From IMG/VR virus record IMGVR_UViG_3300046002_005110, positions 16,943 to 80,942 of that record: a stretch of 64,000 nucleotides of DNA. The stretch is one strand, 5' to 3'. Origin of the DNA: a virus. The first letter of the stretch is position 1. Every line of letters begins with the position of its first letter. This document shows positions 39,201 to 45,409 of this stretch, piece after piece. The notes beneath the pieces are model-generated. The model did no database searches. It saw only the letters and a program-made list of their open reading frames with translations, and had not been told where the DNA came from. A program made the translations under genes and the position numbers.

Positions 39201-39626
39201 TTAAACGTTGCTCGATATATGACTTCCTATCCAATATTAAGTATACCAAATACGTTTACGCTTGAATATGTTAATTATAATGACATTAAGATAACTATTA
39301 ATGGTATTACTAGTCCAACACTAGTAGAGATTACAATCAGTGAAGGTAATATGTTGTTGATCAACAGTGAATATATTCAATTTACTAATATTGATTTGAC
39401 AACTAATACTGTTTCTGGTCTATTACGTGGTAGAAATGGTTCAATTACCAATCAATTAATTGAATCTGGTACAGTAATTCAAAGTGTATTAAATAGAGAT
39501 CAATTGCCTGAAGAATATTACTATCAATGGTGGTATGAATATGACATTAGTGGACCGGTAAGTCAAACTTTAAGTCAAAGTAATACAGTCCCGGCACTTT
39601 TCTTACGTAGAGTAACGGCGCCATGA
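27213..39626 (+). CDS. Giant baseplate/tail structural protein at the gp7 position, with FG-GAP-type propeller repeats
   Basis: 4137 residues, one fifth of the window. The N terminus (KIRSLDFLPEVFRTDSNAQF, LVQQPDLRRVEGFIGQKYGY, LFESEYYSWDSFADLDKIVN and YSQYYWLPYGPDAV) is a type known after gp6 in T4-like phages of aquatic bacteria, where T4 encodes gp7 (1032 residues). Residues ~2160-2700 hold repeated FGTSI...LIVGAP and FGTSV...VIVVGAP units alternating with GAVYIY/GAVYRF strands: FG-GAP (integrin-type beta-propeller) repeats. Further on are FLSGYLNEIKPFHVKIKDFL (~3240) and the SGSGYATQPIIEIE strand repeat (~3455). It is probably the outer wedge arm linking gp6 to fibres. The stop overlaps the next start (ATGA). 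Exact homology to gp7 is inferred. Confidence 0.72.
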   Translation: MATKIRSLDFLPEVFRTDSNAQFLAATLDQLVQQPDLRRVEGFIGQKYGYSINPTDRYVVEPSKIRYDYQLNPSVVFLKTDTQTAKDFINYPGMLNALQNNGAITDNNNRLFESEYYSWDSFADLDKIVNYSQYYWLPYGPDAVTVSTNTIYLSDNYIVSYSDTGYTINDSVQKNPSITLLRGGTYTFEVNQSSQFWIQGVPGTSGYGASSNTSTRDVLGVLNNGDSIGTVTFEVPLKDAQSQYDLPGNNTVDIVSTLTYAEINGQTSTSIGNIDGVTQLNGRTLMFYDNGESSSQINFYSISVNSITDIVTLTLSTGIPDSQKITVTSGTTYVGRTFYRDGTGTIQLIPYLSAVLDTLYYQDGSNPLNVGVINLIENNTTNSINIDQILGKTNYTSPNGVTFINGLKVIFEGSTVPSTYQNNEYYVEGVGTAINLLLVNDFRSVESDDPGSYYPWDYYNWDDKEWDQSNEVPLYPDYITINRNSRDLNAWSRSNRWFNIQVINATIAYNGTLTLISGNTSTRAQRPIIEFYGNLGLYNSGTKSLGFVSLFDNTTTDAFTQIVGQSSYTIDGQPLVSGQTIIFNHDTNNLVRQNIYEVSFAPVGTGNSNVIALNIVETAQDKNQVTIISGTLWKSTSWRFNSVDSRWIQCQQKSTVNQAPLFNIYDINDISLSDQLYYNGSTFAGTKLFSYTVGTGPNDPILGFPISYSSSVSIGDINFTVNLNEDTFSYQQNDNIIESNINIGYVYDYITADIPTKKTGWVTAYTESSQYQVFQFTVTQPTQSSFQCDVLVKTDSIVDPHHVYVNDVELSDDSEYTFTTNSFNNTTTVTLTTAAVSGDKITITLLSDQVSKTGYYEIPSNLQNNPFNSNITTVNVGDIKNQYDSIVQNTFGVIGPVFGPNNVYNLGNLNRYGTAIIQNSASLILPGVFLRKPGYNIFEALQFNSDQYTNFKTLLINLTDQNDFTVYTTPSTMLDTILYQISSTRNSTNAFFWSDMLYTGSPYRTNSYPFNVTLSTITLPTYRTYDFTSANYYGLGVYITTTVNGQTVTNQLIRGVDYIVSDISPNLTITYDIVVGDTITINEYNQTYGTYCPNTPTKLGLYPSFIPSVILDNTYTTPTYFILGHDGSYTKLYGDYIDEELSDFRDKVLLEFETRIYNNLKVVGDIPLPADEVIPGQFRTTEYSQSEILDIYRTNFLKWVGLNRIDYKTQQYNRSNQFSYNYNQSTNILNSEILKQGYWRGVYNWFYDTSNPADAPWEMLGLTSEPSWWTDRYGAAPYTSDNTYMWQEISEGYVWNNGDSYINPLKVRPELLRVLPVNSAGTLQSPLPTVVGNYDSFTFDRNWIVGDQGPAETSYLRSSSYPFDLMRILALTKPAKFFNLNVDRDLYKYNTEFNQYLYNDRYHLNPQDIIVYGNGVSKASYINWVVDYINQRGVDGTTEVTTTLKNLDVRLTYNLAGFSSKNYLKFLIEKSTPNTQNTTLLIPDNSYSVLLYDNVSEDKIVYSSVIVQRTSDGYTVWGNSQSDPFFNMAVPKAGFTQTLTVNNLSVTVNNEFYTDKITTIPYGNLYYTVQGVSEFLKAYGQYLVDQGMIFGYVIDTITYNWDQMIREFLHWAEQSWEVGSTINLNPSAKIATVNRPGLVVQPLTIQQDNFILNQNLIPLQSQNASIVRENESFTVGVLTDGDSIALTNLNLSSMEHAVVFDNYTVFNDTIYDLVTGLRQQRLLLQGYKSGEWNGYVNASGFIINEDNIQEWLPNIKYASGKIVTYKNKYWVANQLIQPQSEFFDEQWTQTTYDKIKTGLLPNPSTNAYESLYYYDSTRANFELDADLLSFSLIGYRPRQYLADAELSDITQIGVYKNIIKEKGTNLIANAFKSANLAQGKIDYNVKENWAVKTSVFGSVSNSNFVECLLIQNELTGNPTLLGFSDNGSVSGVQQTVMMNEIINWNMPPISANFLPPFNDVYSYERGLPSAGYVNLNDVKFKAFELTDLNNTFDTTNIDTLYRNDNIWIAKYRGSWNVFTPQTVNTQVISIINNLNNTITVNFGKNPNLAKYDPIAIVNFDSRINGYYEVLAVNSLTSVIIAKVLDTAVLQLQGNGLAFKLVSRRFTQASDQVYSTVFNSEYYNKKSWIDRDVDNQWAVWSCGPNFTEINIDSSELNLQDFGSSVAYSTEIGYVGASAIDGTIYRYYTDSTTSQSITQTISQTNSTFGTAMVAVGDYLYVSDELNNLVYVYLVIYPSKYITLYTTISQETTGQITVSEDRQWLYISNVTNKTIAVWALMSNGNYDYVSTITGPSTAIGFGTSIATSIDGVKLIVGAPLESLVTSESTQLTASGAVYIYTRSVQRFMANGISDTYTVNETIPNSIADVLIDDVLTSDVIVYSDGRIIFNIIPVYGSIIEVSYGEMNLVTKLLSSNPIVGGNFGTSVSTNKYGAQLVIGCPSELQTVNNVSNVQGAVYRFTNGGQQYGSIVGSVSGLVSGYFFIDGFKVSYSGTASEIAQSINTQTPTNIIAAASGNILQIGVINNTVETINNIIDITGPESNLADLGLTLYVNTQVMVNPNLPTIGSFGTVVSMGTRDSLVVSDPTATVYAETTFDYNTVDPTVCNPIISINNFTIFDHGATAFIDTFANTGVVYEFDYLPAADESIINPGKYVFGQYIQSIDRTGIANTPKFGTSVVDNDGVIVVGAPNWYSTGTGRIFGYVNYCQTSSWYIDKKPLPMVSVERLNNISIYDTISNNTLDYLDYIDPIQGKLLGAVETNLDYISSTDPATYSDGIVWSFEHIGSTWLDTTSIRMLNYNQPSATYNASNWGKAFPGSTADIYTWVGSSFPPIQYNGSGYVVDFNSYTTIQSLDRSTNAIVVDYFFWVKNYNIIPPGKTLSPLTLSQYILNPLNSGISFLAAITTNIVGLFNCESSINSSSSALHIGYRIGNTLDQKHESWTLIQENNATDFLTGFPTESQQDPIGLYAKYLDSFAGQNRLGLYIPNSKLPILTRYGIDYSQSMFIDRPLALQNYVNYANQVLIKFPIAETRSLYFLNKVGVGYDTRDYWTYTDWWATGYSSSTKIVLEVNTVTDLQTLQPNQILPGTEQIVIGLKDGIIVKVKANSQGNSEVWTWYEATGWDRIGLQNGTIQLSDSLYNTPVNWDIGGFDIGLYDDTVYEETYWIIRWLNEEAYIEDLLIERNNSLILMFNYIQSESLEQQNYLTWLNKTSLIDVTHTVRELLPYKKFQRDNQEFLSGYLNEIKPFHVKIKDFLFVYPGQDTFLGDVTDFDLPAKYVPSIGQFETPQLVYTTPNLYSPEYLPTSTVWQDPEYTQWFENYGLNITNERGLYNLTSLSAYITSSSTIIPVKNTYGMPDAGFIYIGDEKISYSNVDKLQNILTDIQRGIDSTPTDHMPNATVSAILPAVIVLDKARGYSEPPVITVINNSNYPNPRTVAQLVPIMINESLLGVQVINSGSGYATQPIIEIESSSIFSTFVSTDVNTVFNTITIINHSFITGDSIKYTIGLNTVSPTGLINNNYYYVRVIDVNTIALYYSVKGAYNIDKTSLMDYERVSLETQGSGSENTLAVTARAAILTSSQPVRELMTTIKFDRTSYGSLITEWNSGQIYAGEFTDIGKLASSTLLTSSSSPWEYLSWTGTNWDADLLASAQGASFPIVQVRNSYAYDGAVLVELNYGYTPVTPGQLNGQKIIAYEVSSTEWTNPISYYVKVMTTTLVEIYYDPLFNFPVKIANFNYTSNDVLFLEEPFTFSKSLVTYAGKLYQCIVSNNDTIFDYDKWEQIYSNNSILNAADRIAAFYEPTANMTGRDLRQLMSGVVYPNATTIGAPFNYNDGQLYDSVNFEYSSYDVNSTAELDTNLQSPDFNYNQLTNPTTYDVQGGSFNEGYGPEELIPGLVTDFLQFNVTTNPDTLGPGNYLNFRIQVDQFGQNSVYNPNTYPYVTYEYVTSVYNTNPYTQTYLTQDFVSTNSISDVLHVNDASKLVSTLQEIVTTDSDGVAYILNVARYMTSYPILSIPNTFTLEYVNYNDIKITINGITSPTLVEITISEGNMLLINSEYIQFTNIDLTTNTVSGLLRGRNGSITNQLIESGTVIQSVLNRDQLPEEYYYQWWYEYDISGPVSQTLSQSNTVPALFLRRVTAP

Positions 39627-39805
39627 CTAAATATAACATGAACACAAATAATGCATCTAAAATAAGTGACGAACATAGTTCGAATAAGAGACAAAGTTCA
39701 CCAACTAAGAAACCAAACGAACAAGTAGGGTTTCACTTTAGTAGTTCAATGAAGATTACTGATCCTAATACTGGAAAAGTAATACTTCATATGAGATGCG
39801 ATTAA
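39623..39805 (+). CDS. Small structural-module protein, 60 residues, related to the N-terminus of its neighbour
   Basis: The ATG overlaps the giant gene's stop (ATGA), so it is translationally coupled. The N-terminal half is polar and disordered. The C-terminal half, VGFHFSSSMKITDPNTGKVI, resembles the N terminus of the next protein (IEGFLKIHDPKSGEVFFDDH), sharing the KI.DP..G.V core. It may be a minimal copy of the same attachment strand. Function unknown; probably a tail or fibre-connector component. Confidence 0.6.
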   Translation: MTKYNMNTNNASKISDEHSSNKRQSSPTKKPNEQVGFHFSSSMKITDPNTGKVILHMRCD

Positions 39806-39816
39806 CGGATATCACT

Positions 39817-40434
39817 ATGAAAACAAATATTACATTCGAAATTGAAGGTTTTCTTAAAATACATGATCCCAAATCTGGAGAAGTATTTTTTGACGATCAC
39901 AATGCAATAAATTACGAAACAATGTCAGAAGCCATGGCGTATACGTTGGCTGATCGTGGCAGAGGTACAATTTATCAAATGGCATTTGGTAACGGAGCTG
40001 CTAGTATTGACTCAACTGGATTGATTACATATCTACCGCCCAATACTACTGGTCAAAATGCTGCGTTATATAATCAAACATACGCTAAAATTGTTGATGA
40101 TACATTAATTTCAAACAATGATCCAACCAGAAACAATATGACTGTAAATCACATAGTAGGTGAACTTTATACTGATATTTTAGTACAATGTTTATTAGAT
40201 TATGGTGAGCCAAGTGGTCAGGCTGCATTTGATAATGGTACAGATACGGATAGTACATATACATTTGACGAATTGGGTTTGTTAGCTAATTATGGTTTAG
40301 ATGGTGATGGCAATGTTATTACTAGATTATTGACACATGTTGTCTTTGCCCCAATACAAAAATCATTAAATCGTCAAATTCAAATCGATTACACGGTCAG
40401 AATTCAAACGCTGACTAATTTGGTTACAATTTAA
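39817..40434 (+). CDS. Conserved tail/baseplate-associated structural protein, unknown role
   Basis: 205 residues from ATG 39817 (MKTNITFEIEGFLKIHDPKS). The in-frame ATG at 39796 overlaps the previous gene and would add only seven non-conserved residues. Recognisable stretches are RGRGTIYQMAFGNGAASIDS, TGLITYLPPNT, LDYGEPSGQAAFDN and LLTHVVFAPIQKSLNRQIQI, a set I associate with structural proteins of T4-like marine phages without a defined function. It lies between the giant baseplate protein and the fibre genes, so a baseplate-fibre connector is plausible. Confidence 0.65.
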   Translation: MKTNITFEIEGFLKIHDPKSGEVFFDDHNAINYETMSEAMAYTLADRGRGTIYQMAFGNGAASIDSTGLITYLPPNTTGQNAALYNQTYAKIVDDTLISNNDPTRNNMTVNHIVGELYTDILVQCLLDYGEPSGQAAFDNGTDTDSTYTFDELGLLANYGLDGDGNVITRLLTHVVFAPIQKSLNRQIQIDYTVRIQTLTNLVTI

Positions 40435-40445
40435 GATAAATAAAG
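40434..40445 (+). promoter_or_regulatory. Late promoter box before the fibre genes (AGATAAATAAAG)
   Basis: AGATAAATAAAG begins at the last base of the preceding stop codon and lies ~30 bases upstream of the fibre gene at 40475, which has an AAAGGA ribosome binding site. Confidence 0.5.
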
Positions 40446-40474
40446 ATATCAGAACTCAAAGGATTAATTAAATC

Positions 40475-41599
40475 ATGGCATATACTCTAACATATTCAAT
40501 TGGCACAATAACTGTCATTGACACTACACTTAACACTCAGACAAGTCTTTCCTTGCCTGGTAGAAACTATGCAGGGTATGGCCAACCAGTAGATCAGAAT
40601 CAAGTATCTCTATTAGAAAATTTTGCTAGCTATCCAGTAACAGGACCGGCTAATCCTATTCCTGGTCAAACATGGTTTGATTCTGATTCTGTTACATTTA
40701 ACGTTAATATCAGTTCAACATCCACTCCTAATTGGGAAACTTTAGTAACTACCGGATCAGCCAACGTATCTTTTGGTAATTTGATCATAACCGGAGAGTT
40801 AACGGTTACTGATATAACTACTGGTGGTGCATCTATTCCTGGAAATATCACCGGATTATGGTCGTTAACAACTGGTAGTACTATGAATTTTTCAAATGGA
40901 ACATTCATCACTGATAATATTACTACTGGATCAAATATAACGGCTGGAGCTTTGACAGGTGGCTGGTCGTTAACAAATGGTAGTAGTATGAATTTTTCAG
41001 ATGGAACATTAACTACTGATAATATTACCACTGGGTCAAATGTAACAGTCGGAATTATGGCTGGAGCCTGGTCGATAACAAATGGTAGTAGTATGAATTT
41101 TTCAAATGGAACATTCACTACTGATAATATTACCACTGGATCAAATATAACGGGTGGCAACATTACTGGTAATTGGACACTAACAGCTGGTAGTCAGTTA
41201 AATGCCACATATGCTGACTTAGGCGAACGTTTTGAGGCAGATGCCGAATACGATGCCGGAACTGTAATGGAATTGGGCGGAGACGCTGAAATTACAGCCG
41301 TTCGTGATGAATTAAGTGATATTATATTTGGAGTTGTTAGTGAATCGGCTGGTATGATCATGAACGGATCAGCGGGTCCATCGTCAACTCATCCAATTAT
41401 TGCAATGACAGGAAGAGTTCCAGTAAAAGTTCGTGGTATAATTAAAAAGGGTGATAGATTAGTTAGTGCCGGTCAAGGATTTGCAAGAGCAGCAAAGAAA
41501 AATGAAGCCACACCATTTAATACAGTAGGTCGTAGTTTAGAAAATAAAACAACTAACAGCGAAGGAACAGTTCTGGCCGCAGTAAGTGCTAAACTTTAA
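40475..41599 (+). CDS. Tail-fibre-like protein with three 35-residue repeats
   Basis: 374 residues. The N terminus (AYTLTYSIGTITVIDTTLNT, PGRNYAGYGQPVDQNQVSLL, then PIPGQTWFDSDS) is an attachment-type domain common in phage fibre proteins. Residues 129-233 are three consecutive 35-residue units of the form WSLTNGSSMNFSxGTxTTDN followed by ITTGSN. After a fourth partial unit, the C-terminal domain (NATYADLGERFEADAEYDAG, TVMELGGDAEITAVRDE, GRVPVKVRGIIKKGDRLVSA) resembles the conserved ends of several phage fibres. It is probably a trimeric shaft with a terminal domain. Two paralogous adhesin-like genes follow. Confidence 0.7.
   Translation: MAYTLTYSIGTITVIDTTLNTQTSLSLPGRNYAGYGQPVDQNQVSLLENFASYPVTGPANPIPGQTWFDSDSVTFNVNISSTSTPNWETLVTTGSANVSFGNLIITGELTVTDITTGGASIPGNITGLWSLTTGSTMNFSNGTFITDNITTGSNITAGALTGGWSLTNGSSMNFSDGTLTTDNITTGSNVTVGIMAGAWSITNGSSMNFSNGTFTTDNITTGSNITGGNITGNWTLTAGSQLNATYADLGERFEADAEYDAGTVMELGGDAEITAVRDELSDIIFGVVSESAGMIMNGSAGPSSTHPIIAMTGRVPVKVRGIIKKGDRLVSAGQGFARAAKKNEATPFNTVGRSLENKTTNSEGTVLAAVSAKL
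40859..41173 (+). repeat. Three tandem 105-bp repeats in the fibre gene
   Basis: Units begin at the Trp codons at 40859, 40964 and 41069, with an incomplete fourth at 41174. Sequence such as GGTAGTAGTATGAATTTTTC recurs nearly unchanged. Such repeats allow length change by recombination. Confidence 0.85.
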
Positions 41600-41623
41600 T
41601 ATAAAAATACTCGGAGCAGATAA

Positions 41624-42544
41624 ATGACTTACGAACAGGGAGGAAGAATTCAGGCAACAGACTTTAACGGGTTTGTTAGTACTGGGTCTCCAAATTTAAA
41701 TAGTTTCTGGTCTACTGGTTCAGAAAGTTTGGGATATGGTCAGACCGCAGTATCCACGGTCGCTCAAAATTCATTGGTATATGCGCTAAGTTGGGCAAAT
41801 CTAATAAACGCTATTAATAATTCAGCATTACATCAAGGAACATCAATTACTGCCATAGACGTTCCAACTTCAATGGCCGAAATTTCATACGAAAGTACGT
41901 TATCATCAAGTTTAACAAGTGTTTATAATAATTCATTAAATGCAGCGGCTGTAGGAACTGATATTACTAATAGCGGTACAAGAACCGCCGATTGGGGAAC
42001 AAATGCATCTATACCTACAGTAAGTAGTGTAATAACTGTAACTTTTGGATCATATGATCAGGCTAGATATTTCTTTAATTTGGGCGGTACTATTATTGTT
42101 AGTTGTAGTAGAACTGGCGGAGATGGTACTGCAGTGGATCTAACATGGACTCAAATGTGTACCGATATAGGAACTTTGGGATTACCGGCAGTAAGTACTA
42201 GTCAATCGATTGCCGCGGCATCATATACAGGATTAACACAATTTAACGGTACTGGAGAAACTCCAGATATTTACATACGAAGTGGTTTTTATGATCTCAC
42301 ATCTACCCCACAAATATTATTCAGACAATTTGCGGGAAGTTACTATACTAGTGATAATATTGATATAGAATATAGTTTAAGCGGAAGTGTGGTGACAATT
42401 ACAGTGACATTCAATGACGGCACACTCAATGCTACAAATATAACGGGTAATTTAACTGTTACTGCTGTGGCAAGACCTCCATCAACTACTTATATCACTA
42501 ATAGTTGGGGAACTCCGGTTGTAGCAGTATCGGCTGCAGCCTAA
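41624..42544 (+). CDS. Adhesin/fibre-like structural protein, paralog A
   Basis: 306 residues beginning MTYEQGGRIQATDFNGFVST, rich in Ser, Thr, Gly and Asn with regular beta-strand spacing. ARYFFNLGGTIIVSCSRTGG is the most distinctive segment. It shares its length and order of segments with the next gene, so the two arose by duplication. The position after a fibre gene suggests a receptor-binding or decoration protein. CGGAG precedes the start. No enzymatic motif is seen. The family is not named here because only general resemblance to phage fibre tips is visible. Confidence 0.65.
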   Translation: MTYEQGGRIQATDFNGFVSTGSPNLNSFWSTGSESLGYGQTAVSTVAQNSLVYALSWANLINAINNSALHQGTSITAIDVPTSMAEISYESTLSSSLTSVYNNSLNAAAVGTDITNSGTRTADWGTNASIPTVSSVITVTFGSYDQARYFFNLGGTIIVSCSRTGGDGTAVDLTWTQMCTDIGTLGLPAVSTSQSIAAASYTGLTQFNGTGETPDIYIRSGFYDLTSTPQILFRQFAGSYYTSDNIDIEYSLSGSVVTITVTFNDGTLNATNITGNLTVTAVARPPSTTYITNSWGTPVVAVSAAA

Positions 42545-43437
42545 TAAGGAACAACATTAGATAAATGACTTATTCAGCAGCCGGATTAATACAATCAACA
42601 GACTTAAACGGATTTGTTAGCACTGGATCTCCAAATTTTAATAATATTTGGAGTATTGGATCTGGAAATTCCGGCTGGGGCCAGACGGCTGTAAGCACAG
42701 TCACTGCTGGAACCGTAGTATCATTCAATCCATGGAACACCTTGATAACAAACATGGCAAGCGCCGCGGCTCATCAAGGTACTAGTATAACTGCTATAAC
42801 CGCCCCAGTAGCCGGAAATACAATTGCTTATTTGTCAGCGTTAAGTACAAATTTGACCAGCATTAATAACGGTAGATTAAATGCCGCGGCAGTTGGAACA
42901 GATATAACGACCAGTGCAACCAGAACTGCCAACTGGGGAACTGCGGTTTCAATACCGGTGGTAACTAGTACCATTACTATTACATTTTCTACTACCGACA
43001 CCGCTAGATATTTCTTTAATGCGGGCGGCACATTACGAATCAGTTGTAGTAGATCCGCCGGAACAGGTAACCCACAAGATTTAGCATGGACTCAGTTATG
43101 TACTGACATTGGCACATTGGCATTACCTGCAGTTAGCACTGCTCAGACAATCGCGGGTACAAGTTACACTGGATTTACAAAAATCGGAGGTGGTGGAACA
43201 GCCCCATCAATTTATGTAAGAAATGGATATTATAATTTAACCGGTACTCCTACTACATATTTTCGACAATTTTCCAATACTGGAGTATATACTGGTGATA
43301 ATCTATCGATGAATCTCAGTGTAAGTTCAAACATTGTTACTATCAGCGTAATATTTACAGACGTATCTAGCGGAACAGCAGCCGACACTGTGACGGGTAA
43401 TTTAACTGTTACTGCTGTGGCAAGACCTCCATCAACT
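42443..43437 (+). repeat. 45-bp perfect direct repeat shared by the two adhesin-like genes
   Basis: The copies lie at 42443-42487 and 43393-43437 (feature limits span both). Each begins ACGGGTAATTTAACTGTTAC and ends CCTCCATCAACT. A second identical block, ACTAATAGTTGGGGAACTCC, follows in each. Identity at the 3' ends is far higher than in the rest of the genes. Confidence 0.9.
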
Positions 43438-43494
43438 GTTAATATTACTAATAGTTGGGGAACTCCAACCGTAGCAGTAACAGCACCAGCTTAA
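42565..43494 (+). CDS. Adhesin/fibre-like structural protein, paralog B
   Basis: 309 residues, MTYSAAGLIQSTDLNGFVST, parallel to paralog A throughout: WGQTAVSTV, AHQGTSITAI, LNAAAVGTDIT, ARYFFNAGGTLRISCSRSAG, GNLTVTAVARPPST. The C-terminal ~25 residues are nearly identical in both proteins at DNA level. An AAGGA site lies upstream. Divergence is concentrated in the central part (~170-260), which may carry different receptor specificity. It is the last structural gene before the modification island. Confidence 0.65.
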   Translation: MTYSAAGLIQSTDLNGFVSTGSPNFNNIWSIGSGNSGWGQTAVSTVTAGTVVSFNPWNTLITNMASAAAHQGTSITAITAPVAGNTIAYLSALSTNLTSINNGRLNAAAVGTDITTSATRTANWGTAVSIPVVTSTITITFSTTDTARYFFNAGGTLRISCSRSAGTGNPQDLAWTQLCTDIGTLALPAVSTAQTIAGTSYTGFTKIGGGGTAPSIYVRNGYYNLTGTPTTYFRQFSNTGVYTGDNLSMNLSVSSNIVTISVIFTDVSSGTAADTVTGNLTVTAVARPPSTVNITNSWGTPTVAVTAPA

Positions 43495-43508
43495 ATTTTC
43501 TAATCTTA

Positions 43509-43531
43509 TGCAAATAGAATAAGTATTTGCA
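43509..43531 (+). promoter_or_regulatory. Hairpin immediately before the first island gene
   Basis: TGCAAATA (43509-43516) pairs with TATTTGCA (43524-43531), whose last base is the A of the next ATG. No T-run follows, so it looks less like a terminator than a structure controlling initiation or processing at the boundary between fibre genes and the modification island. Confidence 0.45.
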
Positions 43532-43839
43532 TGAATACAGAACTTATCAAACAGACTAGTAAAACTAAGTACTTACACAGTCTAGCCAAAATATCAAATA
43601 AAGAAAATCATGAGTCACAACTATTAGTGACTATTTCTGGTGGGACATTTCGCTCAAGTCCAGAATTAATATCTTTTTTATCAATAACACAAATGGGAGA
43701 CAATGTCATATTATTGGACATATATGAAAATCCAGTAAGTGTTAATCGTTTAATATTATTAGACATGTGTATTGAATCCTACAAAACCACTATGTCAAGT
43801 TGGCTCGAATGTTCAGAAAAAATCAATGGACAACGATAA
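43531..43839 (+). CDS. Small island protein of unknown function
   Basis: 102 residues, MNTELIKQTSKTKYLHSLAK, with no recognised domain. A segment LLVTISGGTFRSSPELISFL is the most structured part. Its stop overlaps the next ATG (TAATG). The start codon abuts the hairpin at 43509-43531 and there is no clear Shine-Dalgarno sequence. As the first gene of a chain of coupled glycosyltransferase-like and radical SAM genes, it could be a regulator, carrier or substrate; nothing in the sequence decides this. Confidence 0.6.
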   Translation: MNTELIKQTSKTKYLHSLAKISNKENHESQLLVTISGGTFRSSPELISFLSITQMGDNVILLDIYENPVSVNRLILLDMCIESYKTTMSSWLECSEKINGQR

Positions 43840-44645
43840 TGACCAGAGGAATATTATTATTTGCAATTGATACTGAAACAAAATCATATACCACAATGGC
43901 AAAATATTGTGCACAAAAAATAAAAGAACATTTAAATTTGCCAGTTGCATTAGTAACCGATAAAGATATCAAAGACTCAATCTTTGATCATGTGATTAAT
44001 ATCAAGTCAGAAACTCCTCAATCTCGTGTTCAACAATCTACGGGTATAAAAGAACAATGGAATAATTTTGAAAGATATCAGGCATATAACTTAAGTCCGT
44101 TTGATCAAACCATTTTAATTGATACTGATTACATATGTCATAGTAACAAACTACTAAAATTGTTTGATATTAATCAATCATTTTTGTGTCATAAACGAAG
44201 AATATATCTAGGTAGTCAAATCTATTCTGAGATAGAATATTTTGGAAAAGAATTAGAAATGTTCTGGGCAACGGTTATATATTTTGATAAAAGTAATGAG
44301 TCAAAATGTGTATTTGATATGATGAAAATGATTCAGAAAAATTATGATCATTACAGTAAGTTATATCGTTTTAGATCAAATCCATTTCGTAATGATTTCG
44401 CATTAAGTATTGCGTTAAATACTGTATATGGGCATGCTATTCCAATCACTGTAGAAATTCCGTGGAGTTTAATAAATGTAGAATTCAATACACAAGTATT
44501 ACTGAAAAGTTCACATAGTTGGGAATTAAAATTTAATAAACGAGTAAACAATAAAGTTGCTGACTACAGAATCACTACATATAATCAAGACTTGCATATT
44601 TTAAATAAAGATTCTTTGTTTTCTGTTATTGAGAATGATAAATGA
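43839..44645 (+). CDS. Glycosyltransferase-like protein (GT-A fold, DxD)
   Basis: 268 residues from ATG 43839; upstream in-frame starts lie inside the previous gene. The N terminus GILLFAIDTETKSYTTMAKY is the nucleotide-sugar-binding strand-turn of GT8-like enzymes. IKEQWNNFERYQAYNLSPFD, TILIDTDYIC supplies the metal-binding DTD at ~100, and a FRNDFALSIALN segment (~190) fits the acceptor side. It likely transfers a sugar from a nucleotide donor; the acceptor is unknown. It overlaps the next gene by ATGA, and that gene is a member of the same broad family. Confidence 0.62.
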   Translation: MTRGILLFAIDTETKSYTTMAKYCAQKIKEHLNLPVALVTDKDIKDSIFDHVINIKSETPQSRVQQSTGIKEQWNNFERYQAYNLSPFDQTILIDTDYICHSNKLLKLFDINQSFLCHKRRIYLGSQIYSEIEYFGKELEMFWATVIYFDKSNESKCVFDMMKMIQKNYDHYSKLYRFRSNPFRNDFALSIALNTVYGHAIPITVEIPWSLINVEFNTQVLLKSSHSWELKFNKRVNNKVADYRITTYNQDLHILNKDSLFSVIENDK

Positions 44646-45409
44646 CACAGGGATATATCATTCAAGCAATTAATACCGACACTGTAGACTATCAAACATG
44701 TGCTCAAGTATTGGTTAAATCATTAAGGGCGGTGGGTGATATAAGACCTGTTACGATATTGACTGATATATCTAATGATAAAGTTAGTAGTGCAACATAT
44801 GGACCATATGCAGATGATTGGCAAGTATATGAACAATCTCCATATGATGAAACGTTCAAATTAGAAGCAGATATGATAGTTACCAGATCATTGGATAGTT
44901 GGTGGAATTCAATGAAAAATCGTGATTTGCATATTGCAACTGGATGTAGAGATTACAAACAACATGTATCTAAATCTAGGTATTATCGTCAAGTATTTGA
45001 TAAAAATAATTTACCAGATGTATATAATGGAATAACTTATTTTAAAAAATCATTATTGTCAAAACAATTCTTTGACATTGTAAAACTAATATTTGAAAAT
45101 TGGCAAGAAATAAATAATAATTTATCATATTCAAGTGAGTTGACCTATGGAGATACTGATACAGTATATGCAATAGCGGCTAATATTATTGGTATAGAAC
45201 AATGTACAATACCTAACAGTTCAATTCAATTTGTTCATATGAAACAGAGAATACACAATGGGTTAATGGATGATTGGACTAAAGAAATGATTTGGGAATT
45301 AATTGACTCGGACTTTAGAATAAACACTATTAGTCAATTATACCCAGTACATTATCATATTAAATCATTAGCATCAGATTTGGAATTGGCATATGACATC
45401 AAAATATAA
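44642..45409 (+). CDS. Glycosyltransferase-like protein, related to the preceding gene
   Basis: 255 residues. QGYIIQAINTDTVDYQTCAQ parallels the N terminus of the previous protein, followed by DIRPVTILTD. EQSPYDETFKLEADMIVTRS sits where the first protein has SPFDQTILIDTDY, so the DxD position reads EAD here. A YGDTDTVYAIAANII segment lies near residue 180. The altered metal-binding triplet may mean changed specificity or an inactive partner. It ends with 17 bases of overlap into the next small gene. Confidence 0.6.
   Translation: MTQGYIIQAINTDTVDYQTCAQVLVKSLRAVGDIRPVTILTDISNDKVSSATYGPYADDWQVYEQSPYDETFKLEADMIVTRSLDSWWNSMKNRDLHIATGCRDYKQHVSKSRYYRQVFDKNNLPDVYNGITYFKKSLLSKQFFDIVKLIFENWQEINNNLSYSSELTYGDTDTVYAIAANIIGIEQCTIPNSSIQFVHMKQRIHNGLMDDWTKEMIWELIDSDFRINTISQLYPVHYHIKSLASDLELAYDIKI

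Noticed and set aside
39623-40434. Frameshift joining the 60-residue protein and the following structural protein
   Set aside because: The two frames overlap, but there is no slippery heptamer at the overlap, the second gene has its own plausible start, and both carry complete versions of the shared KI.DP..G.V motif.
40666-41163. 165-codon reverse-strand frame opposite the fibre repeats
   Set aside because: It is a periodic translation of the antisense of the 105-bp repeats, so the open frame is a by-product of repetition.
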